Shown: in pieces, positions 14,758 to 24,137 of the stretch
Numbering within the stretch: the stretch's first letter is position 1
Layout: each line of letters starts with the position of its first letter
NCBI GenBank assembly: GCA_963822435.1
Contig: CAWGHN010000004.1
Span: 930,001-994,000 of the forward strand
Direction: 5' to 3'
Source: JAUYQR01 sp963822435
Lineage (GTDB): Bacteria > Pseudomonadota > Alphaproteobacteria > Rhodobacterales > Rhodobacteraceae
DNA length: 64,000 nt
Made by a program: the position numbers and the translations under genes
The notes under the pieces: generated by a model
Databases searched by the model: none
Told to the model about the DNA's origin: nothing
What the model saw: only the letters and a program-made list of their open reading frames with translations

Positions 14758-15591
14758 TCACCCCGACTGGCGCGCCGTGACGATCCTGTCGCGTCCGTCC
14801 ATGTCCGGGCGCACCTTGATGTCGCAAAGACCTGCCGCCGCAAACAATGCTGCAACCGCAGGGCCCTGCGTCGGCCCGATCTCCACGATCAGACGCCCGC
14901 CGGGCTCCAGATGCCGACCGACACCTGCCGCAATCGCGCGGTAGGCATCCAGCCCGTCGCCGCCGGGCGTCAGTGCCAGATGCGGCTCCCAGTCGCGAAC
15001 TTCGGGCGCCAGACCGGCCATTTCGGGCCCCGAAATATACGGCGGGTTCGACACGATCAGATCGAACCGCCCAACGACACTCGCCACCCAGTCCGACCGC
15101 TGAAACACCGCGCGAGGGCCTATTCCCAGCCCCTCGGCGTTCCAACGCGCAACCTCCAGCGCCGGTTCCGACAGATCGACGCCCACCCCCGTCGCCCCCG
15201 GACGTTCCCCCAGCAGCGTCACCAGAATCGCACCGCTGCCGGTGCCAAGGTCCAGCACCCGCGCGAAATCCGCCTCCAGCGCGGCGGCGATCAGGGTTTC
15301 CGTTTCGGGACGCGGGTCCAGCACATCGGGCGTCACCCGGAAGCGCCGCCCCCAGAACAGCCGCTCGCCCACGATCTGTGCCACCGGCTGACGGCCTTCG
15401 CGCGCAGCCACCGCCGCCTCGAACCGGACCTCGGCCTCCGCTGTCAGCCTGTCCATCAGATGCAAGGTCAGCCGGTCCGCGCCAAGGCCCATCGCAAAGG
15501 CCAGAAGCCTGCGCGCGTCGCCCGCAGCCGCCTCGACCCCCGCCGCCTGCAACCGCGCCGCCGCAACGGCCAGCGCCTCGGCGGCGATCAA
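14758..15591 (-). CDS. prmC: Peptide chain release factor N5-glutamine methyltransferase
   Basis: 277 aa starting at a TTG (15591) that overlaps the prfA stop (TTGA). The N-terminal helical substrate domain is followed by a Rossmann SAM domain: VLDLGTGSGAI binds SAM and the catalytic NPPY is near residue 182. It methylates the Gln of the GGQ motif of release factors, and its neighbour prfA encodes such a substrate. Translational coupling is likely. Confidence 0.93.
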   Translation of the reverse strand: MIAAEALAVAAARLQAAGVEAAAGDARRLLAFAMGLGADRLTLHLMDRLTAEAEVRFEAAVAAREGRQPVAQIVGERLFWGRRFRVTPDVLDPRPETETLIAAALEADFARVLDLGTGSGAILVTLLGERPGATGVGVDLSEPALEVARWNAEGLGIGPRAVFQRSDWVASVVGRFDLIVSNPPYISGPEMAGLAPEVRDWEPHLALTPGGDGLDAYRAIAAGVGRHLEPGGRLIVEIGPTQGPAVAALFAAAGLCDIKVRPDMDGRDRIVTARQSG

Positions 15592-16643
15592 CCTTCCATC
15601 TCCGCCAGCTTCTCGGCCTGATCCTGCGCCGAAAGCGCGTCGATGATCTCGGAAAGGTCGCCCGCCATGATCTGCGGCAGCGCGTACAGCGTCAGGTTGA
15701 TGCGGTGATCCGTCATGCGGCCTTGCGGGAAGTTGTAGGTCCGGATGCGTTCGGACCGGTCGCCCGAGCCGACCTGTGATTTCCGATCCGCAGCCCGCGC
15801 CGCGTGAACCCGCTCGCGTTCGGCCTCGTAAAGCCGCGCGCGCAACACCTGCATTGCGATTTCCTTGTTGCGATGCTGCGATTTCTCGGCGCTGGTCACG
15901 ATGATGCCCGTTGGCAAATGGGTGATCCGCACCGCCGAATCCGTCGTGTTGACATGCTGCCCGCCTGCGCCCGATGCGCGCATCGTATCGATGCGGATGT
16001 CGGAAGCCGGGATATCGATATCCACCTCCTGCGCCTCGGGCAGCACCGCCACGGTCGCGGCAGAGGTGTGGATACGCCCCTGCGCCTCGGTTTCCGGCAC
16101 GCGCTGCACCCGGTGCACGCCGCTTTCATACTTCAGCCGCGCAAACACCCCCTCGCCCGAGATCAGTGCCACCAGTTCTTTCAACCCGCCAAGGTCGGAA
16201 AACTGCTGCTCCAGCACCTCGAACGTCCAGCCCATGCGTTCGGCATGGCGCTGGTACATCCGCGCAAGGTCGGCGGCAAAGAGGCTCGCCTCCTCGCCCC
16301 CGGTGCCGGGCCGGATTTCAAGGATCGCGGGCCGCGCATCGGCGGCGTCCTTCGGCAGCAAGGCCAGCCGCAGCGCCTGCTCCATCTGCGGAATACGCGC
16401 CCGCAGGCGGGGAATCTCCTCCTCGGCCAGCGCCTTCATCTCGGGGTCGGCCAGCATCGCCTGCGCCTCAGCCAGATCGTCAAGCGCGCGGCGATAGGCG
16501 GCAACGTCGTCGGCCACCGGCTTCAGGTCGGAATATTCCCGGCTGATCCGGGCAATTTCAGCCGGTTCCGCCCCGGCATTGAGCGACGCTTCGAGAAACT
16601 CGAACCGCTGGGTGATCTGCGCAAGCTTGTCTAAAGGAACCAT
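15588..16643 (-). CDS. prfA: Peptide chain release factor 1
   Basis: 351 aa from the ATG at 16643 (AAGGA-like site in the preceding bases). The GGQ motif is at residues 227-229, and RVPETEAQGRIHTS supplies the PxT tripeptide of RF1 near residue 183; RF2 would carry SPF. It releases peptides at UAA/UAG on the ribosome. It precedes prmC with a 4-bp overlap. Confidence 0.96.
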   Translation of the reverse strand: MVPLDKLAQITQRFEFLEASLNAGAEPAEIARISREYSDLKPVADDVAAYRRALDDLAEAQAMLADPEMKALAEEEIPRLRARIPQMEQALRLALLPKDAADARPAILEIRPGTGGEEASLFAADLARMYQRHAERMGWTFEVLEQQFSDLGGLKELVALISGEGVFARLKYESGVHRVQRVPETEAQGRIHTSAATVAVLPEAQEVDIDIPASDIRIDTMRASGAGGQHVNTTDSAVRITHLPTGIIVTSAEKSQHRNKEIAMQVLRARLYEAERERVHAARAADRKSQVGSGDRSERIRTYNFPQGRMTDHRINLTLYALPQIMAGDLSEIIDALSAQDQAEKLAEMEG

Positions 16644-16691
16644 GCAGGGGGGTTTGGCGTGGAAGCGCCAGCCGGTCAAGAGGGACCGGCC

Positions 16692-16712
16692 TTGGGGGTT
16701 TCACACCCCCAA
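16692..16712 (-). terminator. Stem-loop between DUF1499 gene and prfA
   Basis: An 8-bp stem TTGGGGGT/ACCCCCAA with a 5-nt loop, 33 bp after the DUF1499 stop. There is no U run, so its role as a terminator is tentative. Confidence 0.35.
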
Positions 16713-16744
16713 ACCCCCGTGGGATATTTTCGCAAAGAGGAAGA

Positions 16745-17179
16745 TCAGAGCCGCGCTTGCCAGTCTTTCAGGCGCGCGCCGTTGATCCCCATGTCGCCGC
16801 GGCCAAAGCGCAGGCGGGCGAAGATGTAAACGCCGTCCTCGCGGGCCTCGGCCGTGGTGTAGTCGGGAAACCCCCAAAGCGCGCTGCGCGTGACCCATGT
16901 TATGCGCCCCGTCTCGGGGCTGCCGGCCAGCCGCACCGTGCGCGGCGTGGCAACCGCCACGGCATCAAGTGCAGCGAGAAGTGCTGCGGGCGGGCGCGCA
17001 GGGTCGGTCAGGCGCAGCGTGGCCCAACCGTCACCCGCCACAACTTCGCCCCATGGACCCTCGGCCTTTGGGGACACATGCCAGCGCCCGATGTCGGATG
17101 GTGCCAACCGCACATAGGCCGCGAAGGCCAGAACCAGCCCGATAAGGAGGTAACTTGTCACGCGCACTGCTCCTGCCAC
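16745..17179 (-). CDS. DUF1499-family protein
   Basis: 144 aa from a GTG at 17179 preceded by AAGGAG with 5-nt spacing. One N-terminal hydrophobic segment (~8-24) suggests a membrane anchor. The rest fits DUF1499 (WVTRSALWGFPDYTTAEA, VYIFARLRFGRGDMGINGARLKDW). Function unknown. It lies 27 bp downstream of agmatinase and is likely cotranscribed. Confidence 0.8.
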   Translation of the reverse strand: MAGAVRVTSYLLIGLVLAFAAYVRLAPSDIGRWHVSPKAEGPWGEVVAGDGWATLRLTDPARPPAALLAALDAVAVATPRTVRLAGSPETGRITWVTRSALWGFPDYTTAEAREDGVYIFARLRFGRGDMGINGARLKDWQARL

Positions 17180-17206
17180 CGCTTCTCCTTCTCCGCTACC
17201 ACGGAT

Positions 17207-18172
17207 TCATCTTTGGGTCCGCGCCCAGTGGTACAGGCAGATCAGCTCATACGCCACATGTGCCCCGGCAATCGCCGTCACCCCCGTGGTGTCATAGGGC
17301 GGCGACACTTCGACGACATCGCCCCCGACCATGTTGATCCCCGCCAGATCGCGCAACGCCGCCGCCGCCTGCCAGCTGTGCAGCCCACCCCAGACCGGAG
17401 TTCCCGTGCCGGGTGCTGCCGCCGGATCAAGGCAGTCGATGTCAAAGGTCACGTAGGTCGGCTTGTCGCCGACGATGTCCCTGGCCTTCGCCACCGCCGC
17501 CGCCACGCCGCGCTCGTGCACCTCGCGCGCGTCGATGACGTGGACACCAAGGTAATCTTCCGTCGTAGTGCGGATGCCGATCTGGACCGAGCGTTTGGGA
17601 TCAACGATCCCGGTTTTCACCGCCTTGTACAGCATGGTTCCGTGGTCGATCCGGCTCAGGTCGTCATCCGGCCAGAGGTCGGAATGCGCGTCGAAGTGGA
17701 TCACGCCAAGGGGACCATACTTTTCCGCAAAAGCCTTCAGGATCGGGTAGGTGATGTAGTGATCGCCCCCCAGCGCGACCGTCCCGGCACCCGCGGCAAG
17801 GATCGTGCGGAAATGCGCCGTCAGCGTATCGGGGAAATCCGACACTTTGGCATAGTCAAAAGCGCAGTCGCCATAATCGACGATGCTCATCTCCTCCAGC
17901 GGGTTGGTCGGCCAACCATAGGGCGGATCGAACGGCATCAGGCTAGATGCCTCGCGGATCGCGCGCGGGCCAAACCGGGTGCCGGCACGGTGCGTGACCG
18001 CCTGATCGAACGGCACTCCGGTAATTGCAAGATCGACCCCGGTCAGGTCTTTCGTGTAGGTGCGGCGCAGGAAACTCGTCGCGCCGCCGAACGCGTTCTC
18101 AAACGCATACCCCCGGGTGGATTTGCGGGTGAACGCAGTGTCGACCTGCGTCTTTGCATCTTCAAGTGCCAT
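17207..18172 (-). CDS. speB: Agmatinase (ureohydrolase)
   Basis: 321 aa. The binuclear Mn-site motifs GGDHYITYP, FDAHSDLW and TFDIDCLDPAAAPGTGTP are all present. It hydrolyses agmatine to putrescine and urea in the cytoplasm; closely related ureohydrolases act on other guanidino compounds, so the substrate is probable rather than certain. The class III aminotransferase and ABC importer nearby would fit polyamine turnover. Confidence 0.85.
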   Translation of the reverse strand: MALEDAKTQVDTAFTRKSTRGYAFENAFGGATSFLRRTYTKDLTGVDLAITGVPFDQAVTHRAGTRFGPRAIREASSLMPFDPPYGWPTNPLEEMSIVDYGDCAFDYAKVSDFPDTLTAHFRTILAAGAGTVALGGDHYITYPILKAFAEKYGPLGVIHFDAHSDLWPDDDLSRIDHGTMLYKAVKTGIVDPKRSVQIGIRTTTEDYLGVHVIDAREVHERGVAAAVAKARDIVGDKPTYVTFDIDCLDPAAAPGTGTPVWGGLHSWQAAAALRDLAGINMVGGDVVEVSPPYDTTGVTAIAGAHVAYELICLYHWARTQR

Positions 18173-18373
18173 GGCTGTCTCGGATTGGTTCAGGCGCGCA
18201 GTCGTTGCAATCGGAGACGCGCGGATCCGGTCAGGGACAAAAGCCCGATCACCAGGGACAAGTCAAGCCTCGCGACCCACGCGCAAGCCACATGCACAGA
18301 CCGCGCTTTGTGCGCCGCATTCTGCTAGTCTGCGGTGCGGGCACCAGCCCGGTGGATCGGACCCGAGGATTTC

Positions 18374-18754
18374 ATGACGCGACACATCATCTTCACCCCC
18401 GATGCCGCAAAACCGCCCGCCACCTATTCCCAGGCGGTCAAGGCCGCCGGTCTGGTCTTTGTCTCGGGCACCGGCCCCGCCGATCCCGTCAGCGGCCAGA
18501 TCGTCGGCACCACCATCCAGGACCAGACGCGCCAGTGCCTGACCAACATCGCGATGATCCTGCGGGCGGCGGGAACCTCGCTTGACCGCGCCGCCAGCTT
18601 CACCATCATCCTTGCTTACGAGGATGATTTCGCCGGCATGAACGAGGAATGGCTGCGCTGGTTTCCCACCGATCCGCCCGCCCGTCAGGCCGCGAAACTG
18701 CCGGTGCGCGTGGCCGGGCTGAAGGTGTCGATCGCCTGCATTGCCGAGGCCTAG
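18374..18754 (+). CDS. Rid-family (RidA/YjgF-like) protein
   Basis: 126 aa from the ATG at 18374. The Rid fold is visible (PATYSQAVKAAGLVFVSGTGP near the start, QTRQCLTNIAMILRAAGTSLDRA in the middle), and the C-terminus PARQAAKLPVRVAGLKVSIACIA resembles the RidA active-site strand. RidA deaminates reactive enamine/imine intermediates from PLP enzymes. The convergent PLP aminotransferase overlaps its 3' end by 4 bp, a sensible pairing. Subfamily not certain. Confidence 0.85.
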   Translation: MTRHIIFTPDAAKPPATYSQAVKAAGLVFVSGTGPADPVSGQIVGTTIQDQTRQCLTNIAMILRAAGTSLDRAASFTIILAYEDDFAGMNEEWLRWFPTDPPARQAAKLPVRVAGLKVSIACIAEA

Positions 18755-20157
18755 CCGATCCGGAACCCCTCGCGCACCAGCTCGTCGGTCACTTGGACGA
18801 TCGCCTTTTCCAGCGTTTCGGCCACAAAATCCACGTCCCTTTCGGTGATCACCAGGGGCGGCGACATCACGTTCAGATGCCCCATCGGCCGCACCAGCAA
18901 GCCCATCGCCTCGGCGGCATTGGAGATGCGCTTGGATTCCCCCGCCTCGTCCGGCAACAGCGCCTTCGTCGCCTTGTCGGCCACGCTTTCCACACAAAGC
19001 ATCAGCTTGCGCCCCCGCACATCGCCGATCAGCGGCAGATCGCCCAAGGCCGCCATCCGCGTCTCGAAATAGCCGCCCACCCGCGCCGCCTGCGCCAAAA
19101 GCCCCTCGCGCTCCATGATCTCGATGTTCTTCAATCCCGCCGCGCACGACACCGGATGCCCGGAATAGGTGAACCCCGCGGTGAACCAGCGCGACCCGTC
19201 CGCCGCCATCGCATCCCACATCCGGTCCGAAATGATCAGCGCCCCCAAGGGCACATAGCCTGAGGTCAGACCCTTCGCCGTGCAGATCATGTCCGGCTGC
19301 ACGCCGAACTCCTCAAGGCTGGCGAACCAGTGCCCAAGCCGCCCGAACGAGGTCACGACCTCATCCGCGATAAACAGGATGTCGTGGCGCTGGCACACCT
19401 GCCACATGCGCAACAGGTACCCCTCAGGCGGTACGATCACCCCGCCCGACGCCTGGATCGGCTCCGCGATGAAGCCGCCGATGCGGTCCGCCCCGACCCG
19501 CTCGATCAGCGCCTCGAACTCCGCCACCAGCCAGTCGCAGAACGCAGCCTCGCTCATCCCCTCGGGGCGGCGATACGGGTTCGGCACCGACAGATGATGG
19601 ATGCCCGTCTCCTTGTAGCGAAACTCCGACACCCGGTCGCCCGGCCGCTTGCCCACCGACTGCGCAAGATAGGTCGACCCGTGATAGCTGTAATCCCGCG
19701 CCACGATGTCGGTCTTGTCGGGCCGGCCCATGCAGGTCTGATAATAGGCCACCGTCCGCACCGCGGTATCCACCGCCGTCGATCCACCCGTTGTGAACAT
19801 CACCCGGTTCAGATCGCCGGGTGCCAGCGCGGCCAGCTTCGCCGCCAGCCGCGCCGACGGCTCGTTGGTCATGTCGACGAAGGTGTTGGAAAACGCCAGC
19901 CGCTCCGCCTGCGCCCCGATCGCCTCGGCCATCTCGCGCCGCCCCAGCCCGATGTTGGTGCACCACAGCCCGCCCACCGCATCGAAATACCGCCGCCCCT
20001 CGGCATCCCACAGCCAGGCACCCTCACCGCGCGAAATCACCAACGCGCCTTCTCGCTCGAACGGGCCAAAGTTGGTCCAGGGGTGCAGCGCATGGCTGCG
20101 GTCCATCTCCCAAAGGTCGTCCGGCGAGGGCGAGTTCAACGCAAGCGAGGCGGTCAT
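18751..20157 (-). CDS. Class III (omega) aminotransferase
   Basis: 468 aa from the ATG at 20157 (GGAG upstream). Fold type I PLP enzyme: TTGGSTAVDTAVRT binds the cofactor phosphate, FIADEVVTSFGRLG holds the PLP Asp, and the Schiff-base Lys is in CTAKGLTSGYVPLG. The family moves amino groups from putrescine, beta-alanine, taurine or similar omega-amines to pyruvate. Neighbouring agmatinase makes putrescine a reasonable guess. It has its own promoter with a TTTGATCAAA palindrome 37 bp upstream, shared with the next gene to the right. Confidence 0.88.
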   Translation of the reverse strand: MTASLALNSPSPDDLWEMDRSHALHPWTNFGPFEREGALVISRGEGAWLWDAEGRRYFDAVGGLWCTNIGLGRREMAEAIGAQAERLAFSNTFVDMTNEPSARLAAKLAALAPGDLNRVMFTTGGSTAVDTAVRTVAYYQTCMGRPDKTDIVARDYSYHGSTYLAQSVGKRPGDRVSEFRYKETGIHHLSVPNPYRRPEGMSEAAFCDWLVAEFEALIERVGADRIGGFIAEPIQASGGVIVPPEGYLLRMWQVCQRHDILFIADEVVTSFGRLGHWFASLEEFGVQPDMICTAKGLTSGYVPLGALIISDRMWDAMAADGSRWFTAGFTYSGHPVSCAAGLKNIEIMEREGLLAQAARVGGYFETRMAALGDLPLIGDVRGRKLMLCVESVADKATKALLPDEAGESKRISNAAEAMGLLVRPMGHLNVMSPPLVITERDVDFVAETLEKAIVQVTDELVREGFRIG

Positions 20158-20189
20158 GACATTCTCCATCTTCGACCCGAACCTAGCAT

Positions 20190-20199
20190 TTTGATCAAA
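20190..20199. promoter_or_regulatory. TTTGATCAAA operator candidate before the aminotransferase
   Basis: A perfect 10-bp palindrome centred 37 bp upstream of the aminotransferase ATG, where a repressor would overlap the core promoter. The same palindrome occurs at 21635-21644 at the same distance from the M20D gene. The FNR consensus (TTGAT-N4-ATCAA) is not met. Confidence 0.55.
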
Positions 20200-20439
20200 T
20201 TATGGCCACCCCCACCAACGTGCAAAAGCTGGCGCCCGCGCGGCCTCGAGCGGGCAAAGGTTGATCCGGCGCACCGCACTTCATCCGCGCGATTCGTCCC
20301 GTTTCCGCTTTGCCAAACATCCCCTGCCGAGCAGACCCGAGCCGATCCGGGCCCTGCCCGGTCGGCGAGATGAAGCCGTGCGCCGGGCCTGCCCGGCGCT
20401 CAATTCATCGGCCGCCGGTGCTTCGCTACAGCAGCCCCT
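20200..20439. other. Gap between M20D and aminotransferase genes
   Basis: Apart from the TTTGATCAAA palindrome near its left end, the 282-bp interval (20158-20439) shows no gene or clear terminator. It is GC-rich with short inverted GC runs near 20370-20400. Confidence 0.4.
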
Positions 20440-21603
20440 TCACGCCAACGGCTGCGCCCGTTCCACCAGGGCGGCAAAGAAACTGGCCCCGACCGGTGCC
20501 GCCTCGTCGTTGAAATCGTAGGCCGGGTGGTGCAACCCCGCTCCCGGCCCGATGCCCATGAACAGGTACGCCCCCGGCCGCGCCTCCAGCATATAGCTGA
20601 AATCCTCCGACCCCATCTCGCGGTTGGCCCGCGCGTCCACCGCCTCCGGCCCCACCACTTCGCGTGCCACGGCGGCGGCGAAGTCCGTCTCCTCCTCGTG
20701 GTTGATCGTCGCGGGATAGCCCCAGTCGTAGTCCACCCGCGCCCGCACCCCGTAGGCCGCCGCATGACCCTCCACGATCTCGTGGAACCGCCTTTTCAAA
20801 AGCGCCCGCACATCCGGCTTGAAGCAGCGGATCGTGGCGCAAAACATCGCCTCCTCTGGGATGATGTTGCTGGCCGTCCCGGTGTGGATCTGCGTCACCG
20901 ACAGCACCGCCTCGTCCAGCGCATAGACGTTGCGCGGGATGATCGTCTGCATCGCGCTGACCATTCCCACCACCGCCACCACCGGATCGACACATTCATG
21001 CGGCGTCGCCCCATGCCCGCCCTTGCCCGTGATATGCACATAGGCCGTGTCGACCGACGCCATCAGCGGCCCCGGCGTGGTGTGGAAATGCCCGAACGCC
21101 ACGTTCGGCGCATTGTGGATGCCGTAGACCTGCCCGATCCCGAAGCGGTCCATGATCCCCTCCTGCACCATGACCTGACCGCCGCCGCCATCCTCCTCCG
21201 CCGGCTGGAAGATCAGCGCCACCCGCCCCGAAAACCGCCGCGTCTCGGCCAGATACTTGGCCGCCCCCAGCAGCATCGTCACATGCCCGTCATGGCCGCA
21301 GGCATGCATCTTGCCCTTCACCGTCGAGGCATGTTCCGCCCCGGTCAGCTCCTCGATCGGCAGCGCGTCCATGTCGGCGCGCAAGCCAATCGTCCGGCCA
21401 TCGCCCTGCCCATTGATGATCGCCACGATCCCGGTCTTTGCGATCCCCTCGTGGATCTCGTCCACCCCCATCTCGCGCAACCGCGCCACGATGAACGCCG
21501 CCGTCTCATGGCACTCGAAGGCCAATTCCGGGTGCCGATGCAGATGCCGCCGCCAGCCCTTCATTTCTTCGGCATAAGAAGCGATACGGTTCAGAACGGG
21601 CAT
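20440..21603 (-). CDS. M20D-family amidohydrolase (hippurate hydrolase/aminoacylase-like)
   Basis: 387 aa from the ATG at 21603. Di-metal site motifs: GLRADMDALPI, HACGHDGH (metal Cys/His), IFQPAEEDGGGG (catalytic Glu pair) and the late REMGSEDFSYML. A dimerisation domain sits in the middle (GKGGHGATPHECVDP). It cleaves N-acyl amino acids or related amides in the cytoplasm. It shares a palindromic operator candidate with the aminotransferase downstream, from which it is separated by 282 bp with no gene. Confidence 0.87.
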   Translation of the reverse strand: MPVLNRIASYAEEMKGWRRHLHRHPELAFECHETAAFIVARLREMGVDEIHEGIAKTGIVAIINGQGDGRTIGLRADMDALPIEELTGAEHASTVKGKMHACGHDGHVTMLLGAAKYLAETRRFSGRVALIFQPAEEDGGGGQVMVQEGIMDRFGIGQVYGIHNAPNVAFGHFHTTPGPLMASVDTAYVHITGKGGHGATPHECVDPVVAVVGMVSAMQTIIPRNVYALDEAVLSVTQIHTGTASNIIPEEAMFCATIRCFKPDVRALLKRRFHEIVEGHAAAYGVRARVDYDWGYPATINHEEETDFAAAVAREVVGPEAVDARANREMGSEDFSYMLEARPGAYLFMGIGPGAGLHHPAYDFNDEAAPVGASFFAALVERAQPLA

Positions 21604-21634
21604 GGCAGGATTCCTTCGCGGGTCTTTGTCAGTG

Positions 21635-21644
21635 TTTGATCAAA
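21635..21644. promoter_or_regulatory. TTTGATCAAA operator candidate before the M20D gene
   Basis: Same 10-bp palindrome as at 20190-20199, centred about 36.5 bp before the M20D ATG. It also lies in the divergent gap with mazG, 23 bp before that start. Confidence 0.55.
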
Positions 21645-21666
21645 TCTTAAAACTCCGGTGGCCGCA

Positions 21667-22491
21667 ATGTCAGAACCCGCTGTTGACGATCCGTTGAACG
21701 CCACCGGCATCCCCCGTCTTCTTGCCATCATGGCCCGCCTGCGCGATCCCGCCACCGGCTGCCCGTGGGATATCGAGCAGACCTTCGCCACCATCGCCCC
21801 CTACACGGTGGAAGAAGCGCACGAAGTTGCCGACACCATCGAACGGCAGGCGTGGAACGAGTTGAAAGGCGAACTCGGCGACCTCCTCTTCCAGACCGTC
21901 TATCATTCCCAGATGGCGGCCGAGGCTGGCCTTTTCACGTTCGCCGACGTGACCGAAGCGATCTCGACCAAGATGATCGACCGTCACCCCCACGTCTTCG
22001 GCACCCAGTCCCGCGACAAGACCGCCGCCCAGCAAACCGCAGACTGGGAGGCGCAGAAGGCCGCCGAACGTGGCGCCGCCCGAACGCTGGATGGCGTTGC
22101 CCTGTCCCTCCCCGCCCTGACCCGCGCGCTGAAATTGCAAAACCGCGCCGCCCGCGTCGGCTTCGACTGGCCCTCCACCGCTGACGTGCTGGACAAACTC
22201 ACCGAAGAGGCCGCCGAACTCGTCGAAGCCCGCGACACCCTGACCCAGGCCGAGATCACCGAGGAAATGGGCGACCTGCTCTTTGTCATGGCCAACCTCG
22301 CCCGCCACCTGAACGTCGATCCCGAAGCCGCCCTGCGCGCCGCCAACCAGAAATTCACCCGCCGCTTCCAGCGCATCGAAGACGGGCTCGCCGAGGCGGG
22401 AAAGACCCCCTCCGACAGCGATCTTGCCGAAATGGACCGCCTCTGGAACCGCGCCAAGGCCGAGGACAAGGCGGCAAAACTCACCCGATAG
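21667..22491 (+). CDS. mazG: Nucleoside triphosphate pyrophosphohydrolase
   Basis: 274 aa from the ATG at 21667; an in-frame GTG at 21658 is possible. Two MazG all-alpha domains: the first has CPWDIEQTFATIAPYTVEEAHEVADTI with GELGDLLFQ, the second EEAAELVEA with EEMGDLLFVMANLARHL, giving the EExxE-ExxD Mg sites. It hydrolyses non-canonical NTPs to NMPs and PPi in the cytoplasm. Confidence 0.93.
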   Translation: MSEPAVDDPLNATGIPRLLAIMARLRDPATGCPWDIEQTFATIAPYTVEEAHEVADTIERQAWNELKGELGDLLFQTVYHSQMAAEAGLFTFADVTEAISTKMIDRHPHVFGTQSRDKTAAQQTADWEAQKAAERGAARTLDGVALSLPALTRALKLQNRAARVGFDWPSTADVLDKLTEEAAELVEARDTLTQAEITEEMGDLLFVMANLARHLNVDPEAALRAANQKFTRRFQRIEDGLAEAGKTPSDSDLAEMDRLWNRAKAEDKAAKLTR

Positions 22492-22637
22492 GGCGCTTCC
22501 CTCCCCGCTCGTGGGAAGGGGGGCCACCCCCACCTTGACCGCGCCCCGACTAATTCCCGACTTCTTCTGTCGGTCTCTCTTGACCAAAGTAAAAAACTCA
22601 GGTTTAACCACCCGGCAAACACAACCCGGAGCCTGAC

Positions 22638-23636
22638 ATGCTGCGCCTTTCGACCCTTGCCCTTCTGGCCCTCTCCACCCCCGTCCTCGCGCAAGAGGTC
22701 AACGTCTATTCCCACCGCCAGCCGGAACTGATCCAGCCGCTCGTCGATGCCTTCACCGCCGAAACCGGGATCACCGTGAACGTGGCCTTTGTCGACAAAG
22801 GCATGGCCGAACGCCTGCAGGCCGAAGGCGACCGCTCGCCCGCCGACCTCGTCCTCACCGTCGACATCGCTCGCCTGACCCAGATCGTTGACGCCGACGT
22901 GACGCAAGCCGTGCAGTCCGACGTGCTGGAGGCGAACATCCCAGCCGCTCTGCGCGATGCCAACGATCATTGGTTCGGTCTCACCGCCCGCGCCCGCATC
23001 GTCTACGCCTCGAAAGACCGCGTCGCCGACGGCGAGGTCACCACCTACGAAGACCTCGCCGATCCCAAGTGGAAAGGCCGCATCTGCACCCGCTCCGGCA
23101 CCAATGACTACAACGTCGCTCTCACCGCCGCCGTCCTCGCCCACCACGGCCCCGAGGCGACGAAAGCCTGGCTCGAAGGCGTCAAGGCCAACCTCGCCCG
23201 CAAACCCGATGGCGGCGACCGCGATCAGGTCAAGGCCATCGCCGCCGGGGAATGCGACATCGCCATCGGCAACACCTACTACATCGGCCAGATGCTCGCC
23301 GATCCCGAACAGAAACCTGCCGCCGAAACCGTGCGCATCGTGTTCCCCACGTTCGAAGGCGGCGGCACCCACCTCAACATCTCGGGCGTGGCGATGACGA
23401 AATCCGCCCCGAACAAGGAAAACGCGCTGAAATTCATGGAATGGCTGTCCGGCGACACCGCCCAGAAGATCTACGCCGAAACCAACTTTGAATACCCCGT
23501 CAAACCGGGCGTCGAACGCTCCGCCCTCGTCGCTTCGTGGGGTGACTTTACCCCCGACAACAAGCCCCTGACCGACCTCGCCGCCCTGCGCGGCGACGCG
23601 CTGAAACTGATCGAAGAAGTCAACTTCGACGGCTGA
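22638..23636 (+). CDS. Fe(III)-type ABC transporter substrate-binding protein
   Basis: 332 aa with a Sec signal peptide (ending LSTPVLA/QEV). It matches FbpA/FutA-class binders: VNVYSHRQPELIQPLVDAFTAETGI at the start and the paired Tyr of NTYYIGQM, which bind ferric ion in this family. No permease or ATPase gene follows; instead a hairpin and decayed insertion sequences come next. It either works with an importer encoded elsewhere or has lost its partners. Confidence 0.88.
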   Translation: MLRLSTLALLALSTPVLAQEVNVYSHRQPELIQPLVDAFTAETGITVNVAFVDKGMAERLQAEGDRSPADLVLTVDIARLTQIVDADVTQAVQSDVLEANIPAALRDANDHWFGLTARARIVYASKDRVADGEVTTYEDLADPKWKGRICTRSGTNDYNVALTAAVLAHHGPEATKAWLEGVKANLARKPDGGDRDQVKAIAAGECDIAIGNTYYIGQMLADPEQKPAAETVRIVFPTFEGGGTHLNISGVAMTKSAPNKENALKFMEWLSGDTAQKIYAETNFEYPVKPGVERSALVASWGDFTPDNKPLTDLAALRGDALKLIEEVNFDG

Positions 23637-23661
23637 TCGCCACTCACCGACACCGACCAAC

Positions 23662-23686
23662 CGAAGCCGGCACTCTGCCGGCTTCG
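23662..23686 (+). terminator. Terminator-like hairpin after the iron-binding-protein gene
   Basis: A perfect 11-bp stem CGAAGCCGGCA with its complement and a 3-nt loop, 26 bp after the stop codon. The following bases are only weakly T-rich. Confidence 0.6.
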
Positions 23687-23767
23687 TGCATCCTGCGCCA
23701 CGCGGCATTGCCCCCCTCGGCGCAATCCATTTTGAGATAGGCTCTGGCCGAGCCGAAAGGTCCAGAG

Positions 23768-24070
23768 GTGAAGCGCGGCAGGTTCACCGAAGGCCAGATC
23801 ATCGGCCGTGTGAAAAAGCACGGTGAGGCATTCCAGCGCCACAGGTTCCAGCGCCATGCCGACCGGGGTATCCGTCGCCGATCTGTGTCGCATGCACGGG
23901 ATCGGCGCTGCGCCTGTGTGCAAGTGGAAAGCCAAGTATGGCGGCATGATGTCAGCCAAGCCAAGCGGCGGAAGGCGCTCGAGGACGAGAACGCCAAGCT
24001 GAAGCGGCGGCTGGCCGCACCGATGCTCGACATGGCGGCGATGAAGGAACGGCTGTCAAAAAATGCAAGG
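23768..24070 (+). pseudogene. IS3-family OrfA remnant (frameshifted)
   Basis: The start KRGRFTEGQIIGRVKKHG and the later KRRKALEDENAKLKRRLA are the two ends of an IS3-family OrfA HTH/leucine-zipper protein. The middle (ADLCRMHGI, CKWKAKYGGM) is readable only in another frame, so at least two frameshifts are present. It cannot make a working OrfA. Confidence 0.8.
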
Positions 24071-24137
24071 TCCGCCCCGTGTTTGCAAGGTTGCCGTGCG
24101 TGGCCGTCCGGCTTGCGCAAATGTATCCGGCCTGTGA

